64,000 nt of DNA, taken from NCBI GenBank assembly GCA_032164295.1, contig JAJHTX010000001.1, positions 4,154,001 to 4,218,000 on the forward strand. The letters are read 5' to 3'. This document shows, piece by piece, positions 1 through 10,159 of this stretch. The notes beneath the pieces were generated by a model. The model was not told the DNA's origin. It saw nothing but the letters and a program-made list of their open reading frames with translations, and ran no database searches. The position numbers and the translations under genes were made by a program. Numbering within the stretch: position 1 is the first letter of the stretch; every line of letters begins with the position of its first letter. Origin of the DNA: Inonotus obliquus (lineage: Eukaryota; Basidiomycota; Agaricomycetes; Hymenochaetales; Hymenochaetaceae).

Positions 1-1027
1 GTTGTGTTGTGTATTCGGCTCACCCTGTTGGTCCTTTCCTGGATTCGTGGCGCAGACAGTGATGAGGATGGTCGTTGATATGCAGATGCGAAGGAAGACG
101 GTGAGAAAAGGAGTGTAAAAGAGGGTGATGAATAAAAGAACGACGAAAAAGACGAGAATGGGACGGGCGACGAGCAAGAAGGGCACCGTCCTCCTTCGAG
201 AAGCGCACCATTACATCGCATTCCTAATCGGGTAACTTAAGGGTTTTCCTCCGCCTTTCAGCTATCTTTCATTCAAACATTATACCACGACAAGACCAAT
301 GAAACCAAGAGCTCTCAATGAGCCATCCGCGTAAAAGATCTTTTTTTCATTCCAATGAAGAATTCGAGAAGAATGAAGTTGTATATGACTGGATTCGCAG
401 CCAAAGTTCAATCCGGGCGCTGTTGCAGCTGCCAATCTAATTCAAAACTCGTTTTCTTACTTAGTATGCTCATCCGACATCCGACTAAAACACCCTATCC
501 GCTGAGGACCGTCTACAAGTCTTTCAACTCAGCGAGAAAGAGTGTGTCGTAGACAATGCGGAAAAGAAGCAAGGGGGTGAGAATGAGAAAGTGATCCCCG
601 AGGAAAGTCTACATTCTAATCATCCCTCATCCATTAGAAAATCTGTTCCATTCTGTCCGACAATACTGCCCCCGAAATTAATAATCAAATTCCAATCACG
701 TTTGATGCATCTTCTCTATAAGCTGATGATTAATTATCTCGCCTGGTATAAAGGCCAAGCATTTCCAACAAACAAGTACTGAAAGACATCGTTGAAAACG
801 ACCATGAAGAAATCTGCTATAACTCAATCGTGAAAACACGCCGTGATGACGTAGAATTAATGAAAGTAATAAAGGCATGAGTATTGATTACATAATGGTT
901 ACCAAAGCAACAAGGCGTCGATCGAATGTCAAAAAAGAAAAGTCAGATCGACGACGATCGACGCTGACTGAACAGGATCCGACGCGCAACGGCGACGAAC
1001 GAGCGACATCGCCAGCAGCGTCCAGCC
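1..1027. other. No confident gene
   Basis: I see no recognisable gene here. A plus-strand stretch from about 487 to 782 stays open for nearly 100 codons and contains an acidic, lysine-rich run, but it has no clear start and matches no family I know. It could be the remnant or the last exon of a gene lying to the left. The last part is the upstream region of the bL33m gene. Confidence 0.4.
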
Positions 1028-1390
1028 ATGGCACCAAAAAGCAAAGCACGGTACGTACGCCTAGTTCCTCCTCTCTTTCCTTCAGGTCACAATACTGACT
1101 GTGAATGATGCGACTTCAGAACAATGATCGTTAGAATGATCTCAACTGCCCAAACAGGGTACTTTTACACTACGCAACGAGTACGAACGGGTGGGAGATT
1201 GTCAGCTGTGAAATACGATCCTCGAGGTGCGTTCCTGCTTCTCGGTTTGGGCTCGTTGTGATATGTGTATTCGTCGCCTTGATTCACCTTGTTATCTCGT
1301 TGAAATGACGGTATACTGATGGGTCTGTTTTTTACACTTACAGTCAAGTCGCGTGTACTGTTCGTGGAAAGTAAGAAGAAGAAGAAATGA
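1028..1390 (+). CDS. Mitochondrial large-subunit ribosomal protein bL33m (yeast MRPL39 type)
   Basis: This small basic protein of the mitochondrial 54S ribosomal subunit is built from three exons: 1028-1050, 1120-1226 and 1344-1390, giving 58 residues. Both introns have GT-AG ends and the frame is kept. The start MAPKSKARTMIVRMISTAQT is followed by TGYFYTT, the bL33 signature. Next come a basic loop, KYDPR, and VKSRVLFVESKKKKK at the end, which matches the family's beta-sheet core and basic tail. The length is typical of bL33 (50-60 residues). Bacterial L33 proteins often carry zinc-binding cysteines, but this copy has none, like many mitochondrial forms. The import signal must lie within the basic N-terminus, since there is no long presequence. 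The gene is easily missed because no exon exceeds 110 nt. The family assignment is firm; the exact first methionine is inferred from the short first exon. Confidence 0.88.
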
Positions 1391-2103
1391 TTTTACGAGT
1401 GTGTCGGCGTTATCAAGAGGGGCGAGGGTGCTGGATGCTTTTTTGTCGTGCTAGCCCGAGCTGTTTCATGACATCGGGTACTTCATCGAGCGCTCTTCCT
1501 TTCATAGGTGACAGAGGCTTAATCGTAAGGTCTGGTTTAAAAGGCTACCAAACATCGAGGACGAACGTAGCAGTGAGACCGGTGAAGTCGAACTTATTCC
1601 GCCATCATGTTACACCCTTCGCTTGTAGGCATCCGAAGGTCAGAAACAAACATCAGAAACAAGCACATACCACTACCGCCACATCACAAGTAGGAAAACC
1701 ATTAGATAATCCGGCACTCGCGGGCAGCGGCTCACTCAGAGTGCACCTGGAACAGCATGAACTTTTCCATCGTCCCATCGTCAAATCACCTCGTGTCATC
1801 AAACTTACGCGAAATTTCCTGTTGCCGTCCCAAGTACCCAAGCCAATGATGACCCTAACTCTTTCATATGGCATATTTGCTCCCTCCCAAGCTCAAACTT
1901 CAAACTCGAGGACAGAGCAGCATAAATAACGCCATGACGATAGAAAAGGGACTAGGCTCCTTTTCTTCTTGTTTTCTTTCTTTCATGTGTCTCGTCATGT
2001 TAAGTTTCTCAACGACCAACTGACGTTCGAATCGTTCATACTCCTTGAATGTCCAGCTCTGCTATATTGTTTCCGTAATATACGTACATAATTGGACGTC
2101 AGA
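1391..2103. other. Intergenic stretch with an unassigned open frame
   Basis: A plus-strand frame of 180 codons (1387-1929) starts over the bL33m stop codon. Its composition is rich in Ser, Thr, His and Arg with no domain I recognise, so I treat it as chance. A minus-strand open frame covers part of the same stretch (1653-1874). The remainder is the upstream region of the membrane-protein gene at 2104. Confidence 0.4.
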
Positions 2104-3722
2104 ATGGCGTTAACGTTATCTGAAGCGGCGATAATCTCTACTACGATGGAGGCTCTCCTATACGGTCAGTTGTTCTTCGTGTATGAACATACCTACCTCA
2201 TCTTATTCTACATACTGACGAGTTAGCGAATAGGTTTCTCCGTCCTCATGTACATCGTTACATTATGGATTCACCTTCAAAACCATAAAAACCAATTCAG
2301 CAAACCGAGCTATTGGTTCATTAGCCTTGCGACCATCTTGCAAGTTCTAGCTGGAGCAGTACGTTCTTTCCCTCCTTCAGAATCGTACGTGCTAACGGGT
2401 AACTTCGAATGAACTCACTTGATTTTGAACTATATAGGAGCTCATCGACAATTCTGTACGCGTATGGCAAGGCCTCGTTAGCGTTGGACCTTTCTTACCT
2501 GGTGGATCGGAGACGTATTTCCTCGACGTATCACATCATACATTCATCGTTAAAGGGATTTTATACGGGTTGCAAACGTTAATCCTAGACGGTGTCGTCG
2601 TAAGTCCACTTTCTCCGAACTTGGCTTCAACCACCGAATAAAGCTGACCCCAGACTTGCATGACATTGGCACGAAAGATTTATAGAACGTACGTAGTCTG
2701 GGAAAGCGTATATCCTGTGATTTTACCTGTGTTGGGGTGGTTTGGTCTACTAGGTACGTTCTCTATGATCACGAATGCCCATGGGAAAGGGGCCAAATGT
2801 GCTCACTTATTTATATTATCGTTATGTTAAAGCGGCTTCCATTGGTGCCAACGTCACATTCGCAAAGACTACAGGGAACGTTTTCGACGGAGAAGCAGCT
2901 AGCTGGGTTACAGCAGTGTATTCATTGACGTTAAGTACTAACTTATCTGCTTCCCGTAAGTTCCTCTTTCCAGTCTTCATTTCCAAATTCAGCGGCAGTA
3001 TTGATGACCTCATGACTTTCGGCTTGAAGTCCTCCTTGCGTATCGAATATGGGTGGTTAATCGTGAAGCTTTACGATATCGATCGAGGAACCGTCTTACG
3101 CCCGTTTTAAGCGCGGTAGTTGAGTCTGGAGCGATTTATTCCGCTACAATCACTATCGCTTTAATTCTTTTCGTCGTTAATTCTGTTGGGGTATATGTCG
3201 TATTGGACATGGTGCGTACATTGTCACGTTTCTGATATTTATAATGTAAATCTCTAAGTAACTAACAATGCTCTTTGATCTCTCCCCCCCTTCAATCATA
3301 AAAAGATCTCACCTATCATCTGCATCGTATTCAACACGATAATCATCCGAGTAGCGTTTACAGGCGACAAAGTCCCAGATATCATAAGCAGCATCGGGAG
3401 CGTTCGAGGAAACATCACAAGTCGACTCGGACACGGACACGATCGTGACACCATAACATCTCTACCTCGAACCAGATTCGGTCTTGGACTAGGACTGGGA
3501 TTTGGACTGGGACATGGAAGACGAACTTCACTCGATACAGATTCAGGAACCCCACCGCACCTCCAAGCATATGGCTATTCATCCGACGGACATCAGCTTC
3601 GGTCGTTAGCAGTTCAAATAACTCGACATATTGAAACGGATGCTGATGCGTTAAGTTCGATTGTTGATACGGATCGTAAAGATGATAATTTGGCTGTTGG
3701 TAGTAGGAGGGGAGATCGTTGA
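2104..3722 (+). CDS. Multi-pass membrane protein, agaricomycete-type seven-helix family, function unknown
   Basis: Seven exons join in frame: 2104-2164, 2234-2358, 2438-2599, 2678-2753, 2833-2955, 3030-3211 and 3306-3722. The predicted protein has 381 residues. Hydrophobic segments alternate with short loops: FSVLMYIVTLWIHL, YWFISLATILQVLAGA, a segment around LQTLILDGVVIYRTYVVW, LPVLGWFGLLAAS, a segment ending LAYRIW, and IYSATITIALILFVVNSVGV followed by ISPIICIVFNTIIIRVAF. The YRTYVVW and LAYRIW patterns recur in a large family of uncharacterised mushroom membrane proteins with about seven helices. The C-terminal 110 residues are hydrophilic, include a Gly/Leu/Phe-rich patch (GLGLGLGFGLGHG) and look cytosolic. 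I know no assigned function; a receptor or transporter role would be a guess. Splice signals are clear, though several acceptors are AAG rather than CAG or TAG. Confidence 0.78.
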
Positions 3723-4797
3723 TCGTTGATCATAATCAGAATCATGTTTGACTCGGGGACCACTACCTACTGTCTATTATCTACGTCGGTCTACTACCGA
3801 GTCGTTTATTATTCTCATCTAACGTCGTTATGTTCATTTGCTGTCTCCTAATCTAATTTTAATTCTCTTTCTGGGTCCTCATAGTATTGCATGTACATGG
3901 TAGTTTCAGCTTTGAATGAATGCAATAGATTCCCCCGTGCGATACACCTGATCATGCCTGATTTGAAGTGCTCGCACGGGGGAATCTACACAATCTCACT
4001 TTTGAATCTTCTTTCTACACAATCATCTCAATTTTGAATCCTCTTGTTACTTTTCAATGCCTTTCACCTCACTTCCAATGTCTAGTTGCTCCTCACTCTT
4101 TAATTATTCCATCACTTCGTACGCTCTTGATTGAAATTCAACAAGTTCGTGCCAGTTTCTGTTACTTATTGCAAATTTCCTTCCTTATCTATATTTGAAA
4201 TTTCAGCAAATTACAGCGATCTGCATATCTAACGGCACTCCTAGCTCTTGAATGTTCAAGCCAGAAACTACAAATACTAGTTGCGCAATACTTCTAGGAT
4301 GTTTATCATTGCAAAAACTTGGAGGTGAATGTACATATAAAGGGTTGCTTTTGGAAAATGTCGATCACTTTCTAAATATGGGTGATGAAGTCATCAGAAC
4401 CTATAATTATGACGGCGAGCTTTCAAACTGCCGCAGTTTTCAAAAGTTTTCTTCTCAAAGTCCAAAGTATCACATGATATGATGTATTACTTTTCTCCCC
4501 AAAATCCGGAGGAGTGCCATTAGATATGCATTTAGCTGTGATATGAAGAAACTGATCCAGCAATAAAAATTGCAACCACACTTTGAACCGGATGTGCTCA
4601 TTCTGATTGGGAATATATAAGTTCAAACGGATAGCTACGATGAATCAGGATGGAGACTGGATACTTCTACTGCAAAACAAGTTTCGGAAAACACATTGAT
4701 CGAAGATAAGAGGACTGTTTATGGTCTTGAGAAATAGGAGAATCAGAATTGGAGTATATGAAGTCCAATGAGACGAAAACAACAAACGAAGTAACGG
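3723..4797. other. Intergenic region with a strong hairpin; 3' flank of the first F-box gene
   Basis: No gene is recognised. An open frame of 76 codons at 4252-4482 (plus) has no family resemblance. The stretch from about 4600 to 4797 resembles the region downstream of other F-box copies in the window, for example 7130-7358 and 10010-10159. It is therefore part of the duplicated unit. The hairpin at 3926-3988 is listed separately. Confidence 0.5.
3926..3988. repeat. 17-bp perfect inverted repeat with 29-nt loop
   Basis: TAGATTCCCCCGTGCGA at 3926-3942 is exactly complementary to 3972-3988. It lies 200 bp beyond the stop codon of the membrane-protein gene. The stem is long and partly GC-rich and would fold strongly in RNA or single-stranded DNA. 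It could be a small foldback element or a transcript-end structure. I see no target duplication. Confidence 0.7.
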
Positions 4798-6192
4798 TCA
4801 ATAAAAGTCGATCGGAGGAGGGTAGAAGTCGCCATAAATGATCGCTATACCCCTCAGCGAAGTACGGCGCAAGTCGTCTTCCACGAGGTCTATTATTTTC
4901 TTCGACTGACGATCCGTATAACCCACGCCAAGGTCAGCTGCTTTAAACGTTCCCAAGAATTCCGCTCTCGATTTCACCATGGAGAAAAGGGCACTTATAC
5001 ATGCTTCATCGTCATTCCAAACTCGCAAGGCACGGAGTTCGAGGTACACGAGTGAAGGGCAGACAACGTGCGAATCTGCTGCAAGATCATGTTCAGGAAC
5101 GTCGACAGCAAGCTCGTGGAAGAAGAGCGAGGATATCTGAGACCTCGATACTTTCAGTCTCTTGAGCGTCGGCAAGATGGGGAGAGTCGGGATAAAGGCG
5201 TCTGCATCCTCATTGCACAGTTCCAACTGAATCAAAGGGGGTAGGGAGCGCTGAAAAAAGTTCAGACATATTCCCGATACTGATCCGGTTCTGTTTACAG
5301 GTCCATCTAAAACGAGGGCCTCCAGAGATGGAAGCGTCAACTTGTCGATGGCGAAGGGCGTTGCCGTGAGAGCGCGAAGACGAGGCACCGTGACAGGCTC
5401 TGTATTATCCCAGTGGGACGATAACTGAATCTTGGGGGAGGGTAAAAACAAAAACTTGGTCAAGTTCGGTGCAACTTTAAGAAACCCAAGGCAATCTCGT
5501 ATATCTCGTATGAAATCTTGATTGAAGGAACGGGGAATGAGAGAGCTCGGTTCTGTCAAAGAATGAATCGGGTCATTGCCTGAGTCGAGCTCGTATGATC
5601 CAAAAAGGCGGAGTCTCTTCAGTTCCGAAGACTTCGCAATGCAAATTGTGGCATGCAGAAATCCGCCCGATTTTCGCAACACCATCAGCGACAACGACAA
5701 TGACGTGAGCATCGGCATGTTGGTCAGAACCAATCCCGGAAACTCGGGCGACATCTCGACGTTGATCCAGTAAAAGGACACGTCTCTCCACCTATGTTGC
5801 TGCGAGATCAGTGTCGTGATGACATGTTCAGCGTCCCGATGCGCTCCAATATCCCTAACGTTCGATAAGGGACAGTGGAACATGTAGTTTATCGGATGGC
5901 CATTCGTTCTTGAAAGCCAAGTATCGAAAATTTCCAGCACCCGTTTCCGTTTAATCTCGCATTTCCAGCTTTCGTTATCAACTCCAATTTGAAGATATGA
6001 CCACAATTCTCCGCATGAAAGGGATACGTGACGCCAAGTTCGACAGACGTGCGAGGCGTAAAGAGGTGCTAGAACTGACGGTCCTGGGATGTTGACGTGA
6101 ATTGGGAGCATGTAGGCATTTTGTTCATGGTTGTGCGGTATGTTTCTGAGAAATATATCACAAAGGATTTCGGGAGGAAGTAGTTTGTCCAT
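4798..6192 (-). CDS. F-box protein, paralogue 1 of the array (intact)
   Basis: The single-exon protein has 464 residues. It opens with MDKLLPPEILCDIFLRNIP, the first helix of an F-box, and continues with SHVCRTWRHVSLSCGELWSYL, the second half of that domain. F-box proteins bind Skp1 through this segment and present substrates to SCF ubiquitin ligases. The rest, with repeated LPTLKRLK- and PSLVYLELR-like strands, fits an irregular leucine-rich-repeat receptor, but I cannot name a substrate. An upstream in-frame ATG would add seven residues (6213); I chose the ATG conserved in nearly all copies. A likely untranslated intron lies just upstream (6200-6272). The protein ends IIYGDFYPPPIDFY, a tail shared with the other copies. 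It is closest to the broken copy at 10160-11533; both have NASMLPI- or NAYMLPI-like and VNIPGPSVLAPL segments. Confidence 0.88.
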   Translation of the reverse strand: MDKLLPPEILCDIFLRNIPHNHEQNAYMLPIHVNIPGPSVLAPLYASHVCRTWRHVSLSCGELWSYLQIGVDNESWKCEIKRKRVLEIFDTWLSRTNGHPINYMFHCPLSNVRDIGAHRDAEHVITTLISQQHRWRDVSFYWINVEMSPEFPGLVLTNMPMLTSLSLSLMVLRKSGGFLHATICIAKSSELKRLRLFGSYELDSGNDPIHSLTEPSSLIPRSFNQDFIRDIRDCLGFLKVAPNLTKFLFLPSPKIQLSSHWDNTEPVTVPRLRALTATPFAIDKLTLPSLEALVLDGPVNRTGSVSGICLNFFQRSLPPLIQLELCNEDADAFIPTLPILPTLKRLKVSRSQISSLFFHELAVDVPEHDLAADSHVVCPSLVYLELRALRVWNDDEACISALFSMVKSRAEFLGTFKAADLGVGYTDRQSKKIIDLVEDDLRRTSLRGIAIIYGDFYPPPIDFY

Positions 6193-7358
6193 GCATGGAC
6201 TGATCATCCGCACTAACAGTGGCAGAGGGTAGATGACTCATGGCATGGATAATGTATATAGTGGTTGCTTACATAACGCAATATGTTTAACCGGCACCTC
6301 TCGGCATAACAGCTGAATTCGTCCATTCGTGTCCAATCTTCGTTCTACTGTACCTCTATCTTCGCCCCATTTCCTTTCCTACAAAGCGCATCATCCAGTG
6401 GGTCCGGCTTTCAAATACCCGATGTATCGTCGACCACCACATTTGACACCGGAATAAGCCAACGAAACGAGATGCATCCATGGGCCTGGGGAATAACACT
6501 GCATCACTAATATTATCTGTGGGATCCAGATTGCTTAGTCTCCGTCGTTGCCACGTTATCTCCAAATCTGATCGGGAGGTTGTAAATCGAAAAGTATTCG
6601 AGTCATCCAATCACGAGCTTATTTTGAGACTCAGTGGGAAGGGCTCGAAGACCGGAGGAATTGGATTCCTCCGCAAGATAACACGAACCGATGGACGGAG
6701 TGCCAATGTGTTCAAAACGCCACGGCACCTTCAATGGATACCATATCACTTCTACATACGTTAACGCCTTGATGTGAGCTTCGTTCGACTCTGCTTTGGA
6801 TCAAATATTCACCGAAGACGGAGTACGGTAACTACAGTATTCTACTTGAATACCAGTGGCAGCGACGACCACATCCCGGACACAGCTAAGAGGAGCGACA
6901 CGATCTGTCAATCCAGGCGTAAAACATTCTTTTAACGCATAACTCAGAGCTTAATATTTAACGTTGTTTACGAACGGAAATTTGAAAACTATTTGGAAGC
7001 GAAACGACACGAAACGAAAGAGAGTCGAACTATACCAACTCAGCGCGAACCCATACCAGAATTCAGAATCCGAAAAGTATCTAAAAATTCATCGCATTTT
7101 CTAGGATTGTTGTACAGCTTGGTTCGCTTCATAGATATCAAGAAAAGAAATCAGTAACAGTCCAGCCGTTTGAACTTCGTTTTTCAAATCGGTTGGATAG
7201 CTGTGATGGAACTGGGATAATTTTACTACAAATAAGTTTCGTAAAACACATCGATCAAAAATAAGAGGACTATTTTCAAGTCTCGAGAAATAGAAGGGAA
7301 ATGAAATATGACTGTGCATGAAAACGGATACCGTGACGGGAACTATCGGTCAATCAAA
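6193..7358. other. Duplicated spacer between F-box copies 1 and 2
   Basis: This spacer has no gene of its own. The 6340-6960 part resembles 8880-9740 upstream of the next copy, for instance around GATGTGAGCTTCGTTCGACT near 6771 and 9299. The 7090-7358 part resembles the 3' flank of the other F-box genes, including a conserved CCTAGAAAATGCGA block (minus strand, near 7100). It is therefore part of a tandem segmental duplication that includes both flanks. The likely 5' untranslated intron of copy 1 (6200-6272, minus: GTAAGC...GATCAG) lies at its start. Confidence 0.6.
6200..6272 (-). other. Likely 5' untranslated intron of F-box copy 1
   Basis: On the minus strand, GTAAGC at 6272-6267 and GATCAG ending at 6200 bracket 73 nt immediately before the start codon. 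The same donor/acceptor pair occurs in front of copies at 7359-8744 (8751-8798), 17724 (17640-17707) and 20479 (20408-20463). This conservation between divergent flanks supports a spliced leader intron rather than coincidence. Transcript data would settle it. Confidence 0.6.
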
Positions 7359-8744
7359 TCAGATCGCAAGACCGTAGACGGCGCCATGAATGATCACTCG
7401 ACCCCTCAGCGAAGTACAGCGCAAGTCGTCATCTACGAGGTCTGTTATTATCTTCCTCCGCCGAGGATTCGTATCACCCACACCCCAAACCTCAACCATT
7501 TTACATGTTCCCAAAACTTCCGCTCTCGATTTTGCCATGCAAATAAGGGCATTTACACATGCTTCATCGTTATCCCCAGCATGCAAGTCTCGGAACACGA
7601 GAGACACGAGTGAAGGGCAGACGACACGCGAACCTGCGGCAAGATCATGCTCAGGAGCATCGACATTGAGCTCGTGGAAGAAGAGCGAGGATATCCGCGA
7701 GCCCGATATTTCCAGTCTCTCGAGCGTCGGCAAGAGGCACAGACTCGGGATAAAGGCATCCGCATCTCCATTTGTCAGATCTAACCGAGTCAAAGGAGGT
7801 ACGGAGCGCTGAAAAAACTTTCTCCATATTCCCGACACTGATACACGTCCAAATCCAAAGCAGGAGAGAGCTTCCAGAGATGGAAGCGTCAGTTTATCGA
7901 TGACGAAGGGCGTTGTCGAGAGAAAGCGAAGACGAGGCACCGTGACAGGTTCCGTGTTATCCCAGTGTGACGATGACTGAGTCTTGGGGGAGGGTAAAAA
8001 CATAAACTTGGTCAAGTTCGGGGCAACTCTAAGAAACCCAAGGCAATCTCGTATATCTCGTATGAAATCTCGATTGAAGGAATGTGGAAGGAGAGAGCTC
8101 GGTCCTGTCAAAGAATGAATCGGGCCATTGCCTGAGTCGAGCTCGTATGTTCCATAAAGACGGAGTCTCTTCAGTTCCGAAGACTTCGCAATGCAGATTG
8201 TGGCATGCAGAGATCCGCTCGATTTTCGCAAATTCAACAGCGACAACGACAATGATGTGAGCATCGGCATGTTGATTAGAACTAATCCAGGAAACTCGGA
8301 AGACATCTCGATGCTGATCCAGGCAAAGAACACGTCTTTCCACCTATGCTTCTGCGAAATCAGTGTCGTGATGACATATTCAGCGTCCCGATGCGGTCCA
8401 ATATCCCCGTCATGCGATAAGTGACAGTTGAACATGTAGTTTATCGGATGGCCATTCGTTCTTGAAAGCCAAGTATCGAAGAGATACAGCATCCGCTTCC
8501 GTTTAGTCTTGCATTTCCAGCTTTTGCTATCAACGCTGATCTGAAGATACGACCACAGTTCTCCGCATGAGATCGATACGTGACGCCAAGTTCGACAGAC
8601 GTGCGAGGCGTGAAGAGGCGCTAGTACTGACGGACCTAGGGCGGCATTGCTAAGTGGGTCCTTGGAGGTATCTTGTTCATGGTTGTGCGGTATGTTTTTC
8701 AGAAATATGTCACAAAGAATCTCGGGAGGTAGTAGCTTGTCCAT
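7359..8744 (-). CDS. F-box protein, paralogue 2 of the array (intact)
   Basis: The single-exon protein has 461 residues. The F-box occupies about residues 1-75: MDKLLPPEILCDIFLKNIP, then ALGPSVLAPLHASHVCRTW and RHVSISCGELWSYLQISV. The middle carries the family-conserved WLSRTNGHPINYMF and QKHRWKDVFF segments. The C-terminal half has leucine-rich strand-like units (LCLLPTLERLEISGSRISS, PSLVSLVFRDLH). The likely role is substrate recognition in an SCF ubiquitin ligase in the cytosol or nucleus. An in-frame extension to 8846 would add 34 residues, but it would read through the putative leader intron (8751-8798), so I prefer the conserved methionine. The tail IIHGAVYGLAI differs from the YPPPI ending of its neighbours. 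The DPLSNAALGPSVLAPL segment resembles the copies at 35216 and 60485 more than its immediate neighbours. Confidence 0.88.
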   Translation of the reverse strand: MDKLLPPEILCDIFLKNIPHNHEQDTSKDPLSNAALGPSVLAPLHASHVCRTWRHVSISCGELWSYLQISVDSKSWKCKTKRKRMLYLFDTWLSRTNGHPINYMFNCHLSHDGDIGPHRDAEYVITTLISQKHRWKDVFFAWISIEMSSEFPGLVLINMPMLTSLSLSLLNLRKSSGSLHATICIAKSSELKRLRLYGTYELDSGNGPIHSLTGPSSLLPHSFNRDFIRDIRDCLGFLRVAPNLTKFMFLPSPKTQSSSHWDNTEPVTVPRLRFLSTTPFVIDKLTLPSLEALSCFGFGRVSVSGIWRKFFQRSVPPLTRLDLTNGDADAFIPSLCLLPTLERLEISGSRISSLFFHELNVDAPEHDLAAGSRVVCPSLVSLVFRDLHAGDNDEACVNALICMAKSRAEVLGTCKMVEVWGVGDTNPRRRKIITDLVDDDLRCTSLRGRVIIHGAVYGLAI

Positions 8745-10159
8745 GGAAACCTGATCGCGCAACGGAACAAGGATGTTGATGAAATAGCGGGTGCTTACCG
8801 TGACATAGCGCAACGACAACATGTACATGCAGTGAGTCACCGTCACAGGCAGTCTCAGCCATTCGTATCCTCCGCATCATGCTAACTTAATCTTCGCCCC
8901 AGCTTCCTTTCCTACAAATCCACCACCCAATGGGTACGGCTATAAAGAATGCGATATGTCGGTTCGGGCGTCATACACCACATCGTACACCGGGACTACA
9001 CTCAAGGTGCATCCTGGGGCTGGGGAATGGCGCTACATCACTGTGGAATCTGGAATAATTTCCGTCATTATCATGTTATCTCCAGTTCAGAGCGGGAGTT
9101 TGTAAGTTAGAATAGCATTCGATTCACCCAATCACGAGCCTAAGCATTCTGAGACTCGTTGGGTGGGCTCGAAGATCGCAAGTTTCGCAACTGGATTGCT
9201 CCGCAAGCCAACATGTATCGCGGGATGGATGGAGTGCTTATGTGTGCTATACACCACAGCGCCTTCCATGTATATCGCTTCTTTAGACGCTACCTCCTTG
9301 ATGTGAGCTTCGTTCGACTCTGCTTTGGATCAATTACTCACCGAAGACAGAGTGGCAAGTTTTTGTTCGTCGAATACTCTGGTCCTTGCGATCTTGAGCG
9401 ATACCACGGCAAATTAATTTCTGTCGACCTTAGGGATCATTAATATTGATCGCCTTTCCCCTTCTCTATACATAATTCCTGAGGTGCATGTTCGTGGCTT
9501 TGATCCCTTCGAGCGCGGTGCTGTAGAGGACAGTATCGCTCGCTATTCGTGCTCTGCCAGAGTACAACAACAAGGGCTGTACAGTAGAATAGCTTGTAGG
9601 ACTGGAAGACCGAGGTAACATCAGCATGGTAACTACACTAGCGACGCACACATTCGGAACACAGCGAAGAGGAGCGGTACGATCTGTCAATCCAGGTGTA
9701 AAACACTCTTTCAACGTGCAATTCAGGGCACCATGCTAATCTTCTGTACGAGTGGAGATCTGTGTACTATCACCGAACGAACCGAACGGAACCGAACGAG
9801 ATTCAGATTCAAACTATACGAGCCCAGCGTGTACCCTTGTCAGCATTTGGAAAGCACATAATGACTCGTCGCATTTTCTAGGATTGCTGTATAACTCGCT
9901 GGCTCGGTTTATAAAGAGAGGAAATCAGTAACAGTTCAACATTGAAACAATTTCGATTTGGATTTTCAATCGAGTGGATGGTGATAGAGCTGGGATAATT
10001 CTACTACGAATAGAGCTCCGGAAAACACTGCGATCAAGAATAACAGTATGTCGTCCCGAAACCAGAGAGGGACTGTTCTAAAATCCCGAGAAATAGAAGG
10101 AGGATCAGAAATGGAATATATGAAGTCCAATGAGACGGACACAGCAACAGAAATAATGG
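8745..10159. other. Duplicated spacer between F-box copies 2 and 3
   Basis: This spacer has no independent gene. The 8880-9740 part is a diverged copy of 6340-6960. The 9840-10159 part is the downstream flank of the broken copy 3, including the CCTAGAAAATGCGA block on the minus strand near 9870. A 94-codon plus-strand frame (9159-9443) lies in duplicated spacer and shows no domain. Confidence 0.55.

Noticed and set aside
1387..1929. 180-codon plus-strand open frame after bL33m
   Set aside because: It overlaps the bL33m stop codon, has low-complexity Ser/Thr/His/Arg make-up and no domain; no splice signals support it.
5573..5791. Open frames antisense to or overlapping the F-box genes (also at 8029-8343, 10923-11231, 20826-21122, 28755-28997)
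   Set aside because: They recur at the same place in every paralogue because the coding sequence is duplicated; they are shadows of the F-box frame.
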